From: Hyphomicrobium denitrificans 1NES1
GTDB lineage: Bacteria; Pseudomonadota; Alphaproteobacteria; Rhizobiales; Hyphomicrobiaceae
Direction: 5' to 3'
Length of the DNA: 64,000 bases
Assembly: GCF_000230975.2 (NCBI RefSeq)
Contig: NC_021172.1
Span: 1 to 64,000, forward strand
Part shown: piece by piece, positions 46,044-54,982 of the stretch
Numbering within the stretch: position 1 is the stretch's first letter
How the letters are laid out: each line of letters begins with the position of its first letter
Notes under the pieces: model-generated
What the model was told of the DNA's origin: nothing
Databases searched by the model: none
The model's input: only the letters and a program-made list of their open reading frames with translations
Position numbers and translations under genes: made by a program

Positions 46044-49000
46044 TCCTTCGCGGAGACCGTCAGCGTGCCGGCGGCGGTGCGAGCATAGCGCTCGGGGCGA
46101 TACATGTCCTCGACCGTTGCGGCGGGATGCACGAAGGTGCCAGGGCTTACGGCGCGAACGATGTAGGCGAGCGTCGCGGAGACCCGAGGCGCCTTCTGTG
46201 CCGTGCCGTCTGGTGTTGCGATCGCGCTGTCGTTCGGTGTTTCCGCGGCGTCGCCTTCGACCGAGCCGTTCTCTTCGCTCGTCGTGCGGACGTTGGCGAA
46301 GTTGAACGCGGCGACGAAGCGATCGTCACGGAACTCCGTGTGCTCGGGTTCGGCGGTCGATTTCAGCCAGCTCAGGCCCGCGATCGAACCGCTGTCGACG
46401 AGATGCGGGTTTTCGATCTCGAAGCCTGCGGGCAAGCGATCGACGACCATGACGCGGCCGCTTTCATCCTCCGACGTGACCTTCACCGTGATGACGAAGC
46501 GATCGTTCTGCTTCACGTCCGCCTTGCCGCCCGTCAAGCTCGCGAGATCGACCGGCTTGCCATCGAGCGTGTAGGCTTGCCGCTCGATCTTGAAGCCTTT
46601 CGATGCAGGTGGTTCCGGCGTCAGCGCCGCGCCGATGACCGAGATCACCGCATCGACGGCCGTGTCGCCGTTGTTGGTGATCGTCAGCGCGCCGTTCTTG
46701 AGTTCGGCGGGCGTCAGACCGCGCAGCACGGGACCGGACGACGGCTTGCCGTCAACCGACAAGGTCGTCGCCTTCACCTCGTCGTTCAAGGCTTTGGCTG
46801 CGAGCAGCATCCAAGCCTGTTCCTGCGTCGAGGTGTAATTGCGCGTCTCGTAGGCTTTGGCGATGACGCTTGCGAGCTTCGGCTGCTCGTCTTTCGCGAC
46901 GCCGGTCTCGGCGGCAAGCGCCACCAAGGCTGCACCATCGCGTAACGTCGAGCCATAGTCGCTGCGATAGCCGAAGTCCGGCGTTACGTCGGGCATCATC
47001 GCGAGGGCCGCCGAGAAAGCACGCTCGGCGCGGTCCTTGTCGCCCATCATCGCCATCGCAGCGCCGATCTGCGCTTTCGCAAGCGGCGTCGAGAAGCGGT
47101 CGATGCGCGTATCGGCGTAGTAGCGAAGATCGCCGATCGGCGCGCGGCCGTTGCGGGCGAGAACGTAGAGCGCATAGGCCCGGTCTTCGCCGCCTTTCTC
47201 GAAGTCGGACGCATAAGCGATGAAGTTCTGCAGCCGGTCGAGTGCGCGATTGAAGCCTTCCCGCGGCACGTCGTAGTTCGCTTCCTTGGCGCGCGTCAGG
47301 AAATCGGTGACGTAGCCTGTCAACCACAGATCGGTGGACGACGGGCCCCAGACGCCGAAGGCGCCGGAGGAGTCCTGCATCTCGAAGACGCGGGCGATGG
47401 CGTTCTGCACGCGCTCTTTCAGCGCCTTGTCTTCCGCGATGCCGACCTGTGCCGCGAGGGCGTTCGCAACGACGAGCGGCATGGCGCGGGAGACGGTCTG
47501 CTCGGCACAGCCGTACGGATAGCGGTCAAGCTGTGCAAGAAGCGTCGGCACATCGAGCCGTGCGGCGGGTCCGACCGACAGGTTGATGCGCGTGCGGGAC
47601 GGGATCAGATCGTACGCCAGATCCGAGCTGACGCTGAGTTTACCACCTGGCTTCAGCGAGGAGATCGTCGTGCGTTTGACGTCGCCCGCGGGCGGCAGGA
47701 CCTCAAACGTCATTTCGCGCTTGACGGCGATGTCATTCGGGCCGGTGACGACGGCTTTCAGAGTCAGGTGGCCAAGCTCGTCCGGCTTGAAGTCGATGCG
47801 CTGCATCGTCCGTTCGCCGGTTTTGAGATCGACCGTCTTGTCGGTAATCGACGTCAGCGTCTCGTTGGTGTCGTCGCCCTGCTTTTTCGAAAGCGTGAGC
47901 TTGTAGGACGCTGCCGGTCCGTCGACGTTGTGCATGTCGAAGCCGAGCTTGACGTCGTCACCAAGCGTCATGAAGCGCGGGACGGCGACGGTCAGTGCAA
48001 CCGCGTCGCGAACGATCAGGTCGCCTGAGCCGTGGCCGACTTTGTCCTTGCTCCACGCGACCGCCATGACGCGGACGGTGCCGTTGAAGTCAGGCAGTTC
48101 GAAATTGACGGTCGCCGTGCCGTCTTCGCGCACCCGCACGATGCCGGAATAGAGCGAGACGACGGTTTCGACGGTCGGATTGCCTTGCATTGTCGGGCCA
48201 CCGGCGTCGCCGCCGGAACGGAGCTTGCCGCGGTCGGCGCGCATGCCGTCGATCAGGCGACCGTAGAAGTCGCGGATTTCAAACGACAGCTTCTGCTGCT
48301 GATTGAACCAGTTTTCAGGAGCTGGCGCCTCGTAGCGCGTGAGATTGAGGATGCCGAGATCGACGGCCGCGACGGCGACACGTGCGTCTTCGCCTGGCGC
48401 CAAGCCATCGATTTTCAGCGGCACGTCGATCTTGCTTCCGGACTTGACTTTGTTCGGCAGCGTCACCGCGACTTTGAGTTGGCGGGCGCTCTGATCGACG
48501 GGTAGCCACTTGATGCCGATGGCGCGGCCCGGCATGCGCTTCTGGACTTCGTCCATCGGACGATAGAGGAGGGCGGTGACGTAGGCACCTGGACCCCAGG
48601 TGTCGGAGACGGGCACGTCCACTTCGCCACCGCCTTTGGCGATCTCGACCTCCTTCGTCATGTGAAGGCCGGTGCCGAGAACCGTGATGAGGGCTTTGCC
48701 GCCAAGCTTCGATGCTATGCGCAGCTTGGCGGTGTCGCCAGATTTGTAGCTATCCTTGTCGAGCGCGACGTCGAGCTGCTCGGGGCTATCGACGGTGTCG
48801 CCCGAGGTATACCAACCCGCGTTGAAGACAACGCTCGATGCCGGGCCGTCGGCATCGTTCGAGGCGATGTCGAGTCGGTAGCGTCCCCAGCTGATGGCCT
48901 GCGAGACGCGTGCCGGTTTGGCGGCGGATATTGACAGCGGGCCGCTGCCGATCTTCCGTTTCACGGTGACGGCCTCGTAGGTCCACGAGCCGTCGCGGCG

Positions 49001-51391
49001 GTACCATTGCCAGTTGGTGTCGAGGCGCGTCAGCGTCCATGTCAGATTTTCGTTTGCTTCTGGCTTGTTGTTGGCGTCGAGCAGCACGACGTCGAAGCCG
49101 GCGCTCTGATCTTCGGGCGCAGTGAAGTTATCGAACAGCGGCTTGATGCCGATGCGTTCGAGCTTGAGATCGACGGGCAAAGTCAGGTTGCGCTCGATCG
49201 TGCGGCCACCGGCTTCGCGCAGCTTGACGCTGATTGCGGCTTCAAGCGGCTTCGGCGTCCGCGGCAGTTGCGGCAGTGCGATCGGAATCGCGGCTTTGCC
49301 GTCGTTGTCCATCGCGAGGTTCGACTGAAGCGGCTGGCGCACCGGGTTCACGGATTCGTCCGCCTGTCCGAAGACATAGCCTGCATAGCCCGGAACGTCC
49401 TTGTTCGATGCTTTGACGACGACTTCGCCTTCGAGGCCGAGGCCAGCGGCGGGTGGGCCGTAGAGATAGTGTCCGTCGGCGTTGATCGCCTGGTTCTCGT
49501 CCGGTGTCAGCGCGGTGACGTTGGCCGAAAGTTTCATGTCGAGACGTTCAGGCACGAAGTCTTCGACGAGGAACGAGCGTTCCGCGATTGCCGAGTCCTT
49601 TGGGTCGGTGTGCAGCCAGAGCCGCCATGTGCCAGTCATCGCAGTTTTCGCGAGCTGCAATGTGAAGTCGCGGCCGCCGAGGCCCTGATCGTTCATCACC
49701 GTGCGCGTCTGCTCGACGCCGTCGGGGCGGGTGACGATCAGCGTTGTTGGAATGGAGGATGACTTGCCGAACTGATCGCGCACCAGCGCGGTGATGTTGA
49801 CGTCTTCGCCGCCGCGGTAGACGCCGCGTTCGGTGTACATGAAGGCGTCGACAGGTCCTGCCGGATCGCGACCTTTGACGCCGCGATCCGAGAGATCAAA
49901 AGCATTGAGCGTCAGGTCAAGGAAAGCGTATTCGCCCTCGCCTTTCTGCGCGACGAGGATCGCGGGGGCCGAGCCGCCTTCGCCTTTCGTCATGGCGGCG
50001 TTGAACTTCGCGTAGCCGTTGTCGTCGGTTTTCGCCGTTGCCAGCACTTCGTTGTTGCGGGCAATGAGCTTGACGTTCGTTCCGGCAATTGCCGTCGCTT
50101 CGCTGAGCGAGCGGACGAACGCATGAATGCCGTCGCCGCCTGTGAAAGCGGTCAGTCCGAGATCGGAGACGATGAACCACTGGGTCGCGCGCTCGTAGCT
50201 GTCGTTCTTCGATTTTTCGGAGGGCGTCGCGACCATGACGTAGACGCCCGGCTCGAGGTTGCCGGTCGCCTCGGTTACGGGAACTGCGGTCGTCACCTCC
50301 TCGTTGAGCTTGGAAGCGATGTCCATCGTACCAGAATAGACCTTGATGCCGGTTCGATCGCGAATGGTTTCGACATCATAGCTCGAAAGCTGGCGCTGCA
50401 TATCGCCCGACTGCAACGTCGTCGCAAGCGCGCGATCGCCGATGCGATAAACTTCGACGTTGATCTTGCTCGTGTTGGTCGTGACGACCGGGATGCCCTG
50501 CTGGCCGCGAGACGGCAGCACATAGGCTTTGCCGCCGAAGCGCACGAACGGCGAGCGGTCCGGTACGTAGACAGCAATGTCGGAGGTCTTGAGCAGATTT
50601 TCGCCGACGTTCGAGGGTAACCCGGCACGGATCTGCACGACATAGCGTTCGCCGTGCTTCAGTCCTTCGACGCAGAGCTGGCGGCCGTCCTGGACGAGGT
50701 TCTGCGGGTCCTTGCCGTTGACCGAGACGAATTTCGCGACGTCGGTTTGCGTGCGGCTCAGGTCTTCGGAAAATTCGAGACAAAGGCGCGGCGGAGTCGT
50801 CTCGTTGTCGGTCTTATAATCGGTCATGCGGAAGCCGTACTGGCCGCGCAGCTTGTCGTAGGCTTCGCGCGTTGCCTGATCGTCTGCGAGATCGAGGCTG
50901 AGTTTCATCGCGTCGATAGCCGGGCGCCAGTAGGAGCGCCGTTCGAGCGTTTGGCCGAGAACGAAAAGCGCGTGCGCTTGGTCTGCGGAAGCGCTCGCGA
51001 GCTGATAGCCGCGATAGGCGGCGCCCGACGCATAAATCGGAAGATCGTAGCGTTCGCTGCCGGAGTTCGGATCGGGCTTGATTGCGATGAGCGCCTCTGC
51101 GAGGCGCGTCCAGGTCGTCCAGTCCTTGTCATTTTCGGCAACGGCAGCGGCGAGGTTTCGCGAGGCTGCGCGCGGATCAGTCTCGAAGATCTTTTCGGCG
51201 TCGGCTTTTAGAACGGCCGCAGGCTTGCCCTCGGGTTTCCAGTTTGCTTTCAGGAAGGCTTCATAGCGTTTGGCGTCGGCAGCGATGCCCTGGTGCAGAA
51301 AGACCTTGTCGGCGGCAAGAGCGCCATTGATCGTCGCCAGCAGCAGAGTCGAAATGAATGCAAGGCGCGCGAAGAAAAACATGGGTGCCAT
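46040..51391 (-). CDS. Bacterial alpha-2-macroglobulin (YfhM-like)
   Basis: This 1783-residue protein is a protease trap that covalently captures attacking peptidases and is paired with PBP1C in cell-envelope defence. The signal peptide (ARLAFISTLLLATINGALA) seems to be cleaved by signal peptidase I; unlike E. coli YfhM no lipobox is seen. The middle holds macroglobulin-like domains (DRGVKGRDPAGPVDAFMYTERGVYRGGEDV region). The thioester is YPYGCAEQTVSRAMP with CAEQ near 1291, and its alpha-helical domain follows. The stop overlaps the pbpC start. It is the longest gene in the window. Confidence 0.95.
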   Translation of the reverse strand: MAPMFFFARLAFISTLLLATINGALAADKVFLHQGIAADAKRYEAFLKANWKPEGKPAAVLKADAEKIFETDPRAASRNLAAAVAENDKDWTTWTRLAEALIAIKPDPNSGSERYDLPIYASGAAYRGYQLASASADQAHALFVLGQTLERRSYWRPAIDAMKLSLDLADDQATREAYDKLRGQYGFRMTDYKTDNETTPPRLCLEFSEDLSRTQTDVAKFVSVNGKDPQNLVQDGRQLCVEGLKHGERYVVQIRAGLPSNVGENLLKTSDIAVYVPDRSPFVRFGGKAYVLPSRGQQGIPVVTTNTSKINVEVYRIGDRALATTLQSGDMQRQLSSYDVETIRDRTGIKVYSGTMDIASKLNEEVTTAVPVTEATGNLEPGVYVMVATPSEKSKNDSYERATQWFIVSDLGLTAFTGGDGIHAFVRSLSEATAIAGTNVKLIARNNEVLATAKTDDNGYAKFNAAMTKGEGGSAPAILVAQKGEGEYAFLDLTLNAFDLSDRGVKGRDPAGPVDAFMYTERGVYRGGEDVNITALVRDQFGKSSSIPTTLIVTRPDGVEQTRTVMNDQGLGGRDFTLQLAKTAMTGTWRLWLHTDPKDSAIAERSFLVEDFVPERLDMKLSANVTALTPDENQAINADGHYLYGPPAAGLGLEGEVVVKASNKDVPGYAGYVFGQADESVNPVRQPLQSNLAMDNDGKAAIPIALPQLPRTPKPLEAAISVKLREAGGRTIERNLTLPVDLKLERIGIKPLFDNFTAPEDQSAGFDVVLLDANNKPEANENLTWTLTRLDTNWQWYRRDGSWTYEAVTVKRKIGSGPLSISAAKPARVSQAISWGRYRLDIASNDADGPASSVVFNAGWYTSGDTVDSPEQLDVALDKDSYKSGDTAKLRIASKLGGKALITVLGTGLHMTKEVEIAKGGGEVDVPVSDTWGPGAYVTALLYRPMDEVQKRMPGRAIGIKWLPVDQSARQLKVAVTLPNKVKSGSKIDVPLKIDGLAPGEDARVAVAAVDLGILNLTRYEAPAPENWFNQQQKLSFEIRDFYGRLIDGMRADRGKLRSGGDAGGPTMQGNPTVETVVSLYSGIVRVREDGTATVNFELPDFNGTVRVMAVAWSKDKVGHGSGDLIVRDAVALTVAVPRFMTLGDDVKLGFDMHNVDGPAASYKLTLSKKQGDDTNETLTSITDKTVDLKTGERTMQRIDFKPDELGHLTLKAVVTGPNDIAVKREMTFEVLPPAGDVKRTTISSLKPGGKLSVSSDLAYDLIPSRTRINLSVGPAARLDVPTLLAQLDRYPYGCAEQTVSRAMPLVVANALAAQVGIAEDKALKERVQNAIARVFEMQDSSGAFGVWGPSSTDLWLTGYVTDFLTRAKEANYDVPREGFNRALDRLQNFIAYASDFEKGGEDRAYALYVLARNGRAPIGDLRYYADTRIDRFSTPLAKAQIGAAMAMMGDKDRAERAFSAALAMMPDVTPDFGYRSDYGSTLRDGAALVALAAETGVAKDEQPKLASVIAKAYETRNYTSTQEQAWMLLAAKALNDEVKATTLSVDGKPSSGPVLRGLTPAELKNGALTITNNGDTAVDAVISVIGAALTPEPPASKGFKIERQAYTLDGKPVDLASLTGGKADVKQNDRFVITVKVTSEDESGRVMVVDRLPAGFEIENPHLVDSGSIAGLSWLKSTAEPEHTEFRDDRFVAAFNFANVRTTSEENGSVEGDAAETPNDSAIATPDGTAQKAPRVSATLAYIVRAVSPGTFVHPAATVEDMYRPERYARTAAGTLTVSAKE

Positions 51392-51707
51392 CCTGTTATT
51401 GCGTGAGAGCGCGCAGGGGCACCCTCAGCGTAGCCCGGGCGGAGTATCGTTCCAGGGCAAGGAGGCCGGAAGCCCAACAAGAGCCAACGGCCGAAGCGCG
51501 GCGGTAATTTGCCAATTGCCGATGCTTGTCCGTTCTTGCGCCCTTTTTTCGTAAGGGCGCGGCGGATCACCTGAAATGTATCAGACGCGGGACGAGCGGG
51601 GATAACATCAGCGCAAGATATTGAGCGCCGCGACAAGGTTAATCCATGTCGCGATCAATCAAGCTTTATTGCTGAATTTCGTGCAGAGAGATCTGGTCTC
51701 TTATTGC
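51392..51707. other. Gene-free interval with hairpin
   Basis: No gene is supported. A perfect GCGCCCTT/AAGGGCGC inverted repeat lies near 51538-51560, without a T-run on either side. It may be the leader hairpin of the alpha-2-macroglobulin gene. Confidence 0.5.
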
Positions 51708-52277
51708 CTATTGCCGGTGTGACCAGGGAAGGTCGGGACCGTTTCCTGCAGCGATGATTTCCGGTGCGACTCGAGCGTCTTTCGACGACATCAGCGGCTT
51801 GGCGCGCGCCCAAAGTTTTTCGAAGGAAACGGTGGCGCACTTGCGTGCGACGGGGTCGGCCTTGTGATAGAGTTCGAAAGCATCTCGTTTATTCGGGTCG
51901 CGGCGCAGACAGTCGCCGATCCAGACGTGTGTGCGGCCGACGACAAGCTGTTCGTGCGACGCGCCGAAGCGGGGGTCCGAGAGAAGGCGGAATTCGATGC
52001 CTGCGATGTCGCGAAGCGAGGGCGATGTCGTATCCTCGACGCGCGTGTCCGCGATAATCGCTTTGACGTCGAGTGTGACAAGCGGGACTTCCGAGAGTGC
52101 CGCGCCGAGTGCGCGTGCCGTTGGGCTATCGACGCTGCGCACCACCATCGTAACGGAGCCGCTGCCGCCGGGGCCTTCGGCAAGAGCCGTAAGACTCTCG
52201 ACGATAAAGTCCTTAAGCCGCGCTTCCTTATCCGTTCGAGACATCGTCATGAGCCGCGAAGGTGAAGAAATGCGCAT
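51708..52277 (-). CDS. Unknown cytoplasmic protein
   Basis: I do not recognise this 189-residue protein. It is soluble with no signal peptide. It has an alternating strand/helix pattern (VTMVVRSVDSPTARALGAALSEVPLVTLDVKAII, shown as VTMVVRSVDS and VPLVTLDVKAII), then HEQLVVGRTHVWIGDCLRRDPNKRDAFELYH, with conserved-looking Trp, Gly and Asp residues. A Rossmann-like fold is possible. It lies downstream of the large membrane-protein gene on the same strand. Confidence 0.6.
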   Translation of the reverse strand: MRISSPSRLMTMSRTDKEARLKDFIVESLTALAEGPGGSGSVTMVVRSVDSPTARALGAALSEVPLVTLDVKAIIADTRVEDTTSPSLRDIAGIEFRLLSDPRFGASHEQLVVGRTHVWIGDCLRRDPNKRDAFELYHKADPVARKCATVSFEKLWARAKPLMSSKDARVAPEIIAAGNGPDLPWSHRQ

Positions 52278-52431
52278 GTGAAAGTCCTATCAGCCCGTAC
52301 TGTACGCCGGGGAACTGCTTGTTGGCGTGTCCCGGCGAGTTCCATTAAGCCGAGAAGAACGTTAAACAAGCGTTGCGGCTCGGTTCGATTTATGGCGAAC
52401 GCCGTTATCTCTTTTCCTGTCCAAGTATTTT

Positions 52432-54831
52432 TCATTCGGCGGCCGGGGGAGCAATACGCCTGAACAGATCCCTGTCCGAAGCAGAAAGGGGGTCTTGATC
52501 GGCAGGCGGTTGATCTTGCTCCCAAAAATGCGCGTCTTCAGTTGCGGATGCTATTGCTCCCAAGTCTCGGAGATCCTCGGGTGCCTCCATCCGATGTCCG
52601 GAGGACTGGGCGAGAGCGTCCTTCAATGACGATGGAATGATGGCTTCGCTGACCGGTACCGTGAACGTGGCGGTTTCGCGTCGCAGCGTAACGCTGGCGA
52701 GCGGCTCGCCGCGCGCAGCGTTCGTCTGCTCATTTTCTTCCGGCCGATGGCGGGGTTCGGGCCGGGGAATGGTGACGACCGTCGCCGGGTGCATTTCGGC
52801 GGGCGGAGGGGCGGTGGCGGCCGTGTTGCTGTTCGCAGCCTTAACTGTCACGTCGGCTTCGCGCAGCGGCGATTGCGAGGGTCGGCGAACGCGCGCTGCG
52901 TGCCGTGCGGAGAAATAGGGCGGGCCGGATTGGGGGTGGTACACCGTCGCGTAGGGGCCAAACCGTCTCTCGTGCTCGGGATCGACGGTGGCTCTTGGCG
53001 CTGTTGGACCTGACCTGCTCCGGGGTGCGAAAGCCAGCGATGGTTCTTCAGGCGCGTTTGCGGGCTTCAATGCTCCGGGGTCGAGCGACGGCGGCGTTGT
53101 GTGAGGCTCGTCGCTCTCGACATCTTCGGCTCGTCTTGCTTCGGCGCGCTTGGCTGCGCCCATCACGGCGCCGAGGATAATGTCGGACCAGGCACCGTTC
53201 GCGAACTTGTAGACGCGGAACGATTCCGAGTCTGCAAACTTAGAGCCCTGGCGCGTAAGCCGCTTTTGAATGCTTGCCGTCGTCGGAAGCAGCGTGCGCT
53301 TGAAGATCTTCTCGCGTTCGAAGCTTGCGAACAGGTTGGCGAGAAGCTGAGCTTCGACGCGGAGATCTTCGCGCTCGGCAGGATTCACGCGTGGCGGTGC
53401 GTCGAGCGGCACGGCAACATAGTAATCGCCGTTCATGTCGAAGACGACGTGGCGGAACAGCTCGAAATTTTCGCGGATCTGCTTGTCGCGATGGATATCG
53501 TTGAAGCGCGACAGAATTTCGATGACCGGTCCGCGCTCGGCGGCTTTCATTTTCGGAACCAGTCCGTCGAGACGGCTGCCGGGACGCTGGCCCATCGATA
53601 CGAGGAAAAGGCAGAGGTCGACGAACAGCGCGACAGCGAGCGGGACATAGTCGCGTTTCGATAGGCCCGAGCCTTCGTCGGCGTTCAATGTGCGTGCCGA
53701 TACCTCCGGCGGGTTTTCGATCGACTGGATTGCTTTTTTCTGCAGCGCACGAAGATCATCGGCGGACGGCGGCATCTTGAATGACAGGAGGCCATAGAAT
53801 GTTGCCGTCAGACGGCGGAATGCTTCGATCGTCGCCTCCGAGCCCTCGACGGCTGCAATCTCAGGCTTCTGCAACTCAGGGAGCTGGTCGATGGCTTTGA
53901 CGACGCCGTGCAGTGCCATTTGCAATTGCGGGTCAGGGCAGGAAACGGCGTTCTTGCCGTCGCCGAAAGTCGTGCGGTCAGCGCGGTCGGCAAGATCGGT
54001 GCGGATTTGCCGAAGCTGCGGATCGGTCCGGAAGGCGTTGAAACCGGTGACCGTCAGGTCGAGCTTGCGGCCAAGGGCGCGCATGAATTCGTTGCGCGTG
54101 CCGGTCTTCGCGTCGAAGGTCGAGGCGTCCGAGGAGACGACCTTTGCCAAATCGCCGTTCAGGGCTTGCATGTCGGCGTTCACCGCGCCGACGCGGCCCT
54201 TGACGAATTCGGATGCGAAGGAAAAGCGCTGCGCGTCTTCCTCGCGCATCTTGCGTCGCGGGCCGTCACCGGGGCGCGAATTCGGGCATGACGTGCCCTT
54301 GGTCCGCTCGAGTTCGGCTTTGTCCGTGGAAACCTGCGTCAACTGGGTGAGCGTCGCCTGCAACTGCTCCAGTCGGGTCGACGCGCCATGCAGCGCATTC
54401 TGCACTTGTGAGACGGCGTTTTCAGCGGAACGCGAGGCTTCGCCGCGACTTTCCAGAACCTTCCAATAGAAGCCGAACCCGAAGCCCACGGAGATCAGCG
54501 ACAGAAAAATGTAGCCGCTCGCGTAGAAAAGCCTGGTCGTCAGCGGCTGCGGCCGAAAGAGCTGATCGAGCAGCCAGATGATCATCGTCATCAGCATGGC
54601 AACCGAGAAGCCGACAATGACACGATGCGCCAACGGCAGATCGCCCATGTTGGCTTCGATCAGTTCGAGCATGCCGACGTAGGTCGCGACCCAGGATAGT
54701 GCGCCGAGGCCGCAAATCAGGATCATGCGCTTCCAGTCGCGCGGTGGCTTCGACGACGCTTCGTCCTCGTCGTTCGCTGCGGTGCGCAGCGAGAACGTTC
54801 CACGCCGGTGATCGGGTGTTTCCGATTTCAT
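52432..54831 (-). CDS. Large four-helix membrane protein of unknown function
   Basis: I do not recognise this 799-residue protein. Three N-terminal membrane segments (about 36-57, 70-92, 101-124) are followed by a coiled-coil domain (from 130, including ALHGASTRLEQLQATLTQL) up to a fourth segment at 395-413 (YVPLAVALFVDLCLFLVSMG). The remaining 385 residues are Pro-rich and charged, probably cytoplasmic, with a folded part near 430-560 (PVIEILSRFNDIHRDKQIRENF). By topology the 130-395 part would be periplasmic. The start at 54831 (MKSETPDH) is chosen over 54897. It lies just after the divergent transpeptidase gene. Confidence 0.7.
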   Translation of the reverse strand: MKSETPDHRRGTFSLRTAANDEDEASSKPPRDWKRMILICGLGALSWVATYVGMLELIEANMGDLPLAHRVIVGFSVAMLMTMIIWLLDQLFRPQPLTTRLFYASGYIFLSLISVGFGFGFYWKVLESRGEASRSAENAVSQVQNALHGASTRLEQLQATLTQLTQVSTDKAELERTKGTSCPNSRPGDGPRRKMREEDAQRFSFASEFVKGRVGAVNADMQALNGDLAKVVSSDASTFDAKTGTRNEFMRALGRKLDLTVTGFNAFRTDPQLRQIRTDLADRADRTTFGDGKNAVSCPDPQLQMALHGVVKAIDQLPELQKPEIAAVEGSEATIEAFRRLTATFYGLLSFKMPPSADDLRALQKKAIQSIENPPEVSARTLNADEGSGLSKRDYVPLAVALFVDLCLFLVSMGQRPGSRLDGLVPKMKAAERGPVIEILSRFNDIHRDKQIRENFELFRHVVFDMNGDYYVAVPLDAPPRVNPAEREDLRVEAQLLANLFASFEREKIFKRTLLPTTASIQKRLTRQGSKFADSESFRVYKFANGAWSDIILGAVMGAAKRAEARRAEDVESDEPHTTPPSLDPGALKPANAPEEPSLAFAPRSRSGPTAPRATVDPEHERRFGPYATVYHPQSGPPYFSARHAARVRRPSQSPLREADVTVKAANSNTAATAPPPAEMHPATVVTIPRPEPRHRPEENEQTNAARGEPLASVTLRRETATFTVPVSEAIIPSSLKDALAQSSGHRMEAPEDLRDLGAIASATEDAHFWEQDQPPADQDPLSASDRDLFRRIAPPAAE

Positions 54832-54982
54832 TGCCGCCAACCCGCATTTGGAGCCGGCGCCACACTCGGTCGCCAGTCTGCGTTTTTGATGTCGCAACTG
54901 CGGCTGACGGGTGTCGAAATGCTGGCGGATTTGTTTCCGTCATCCTCAAACAGCGAACGGCACGCGTTGGGAGCAAGCAGCT

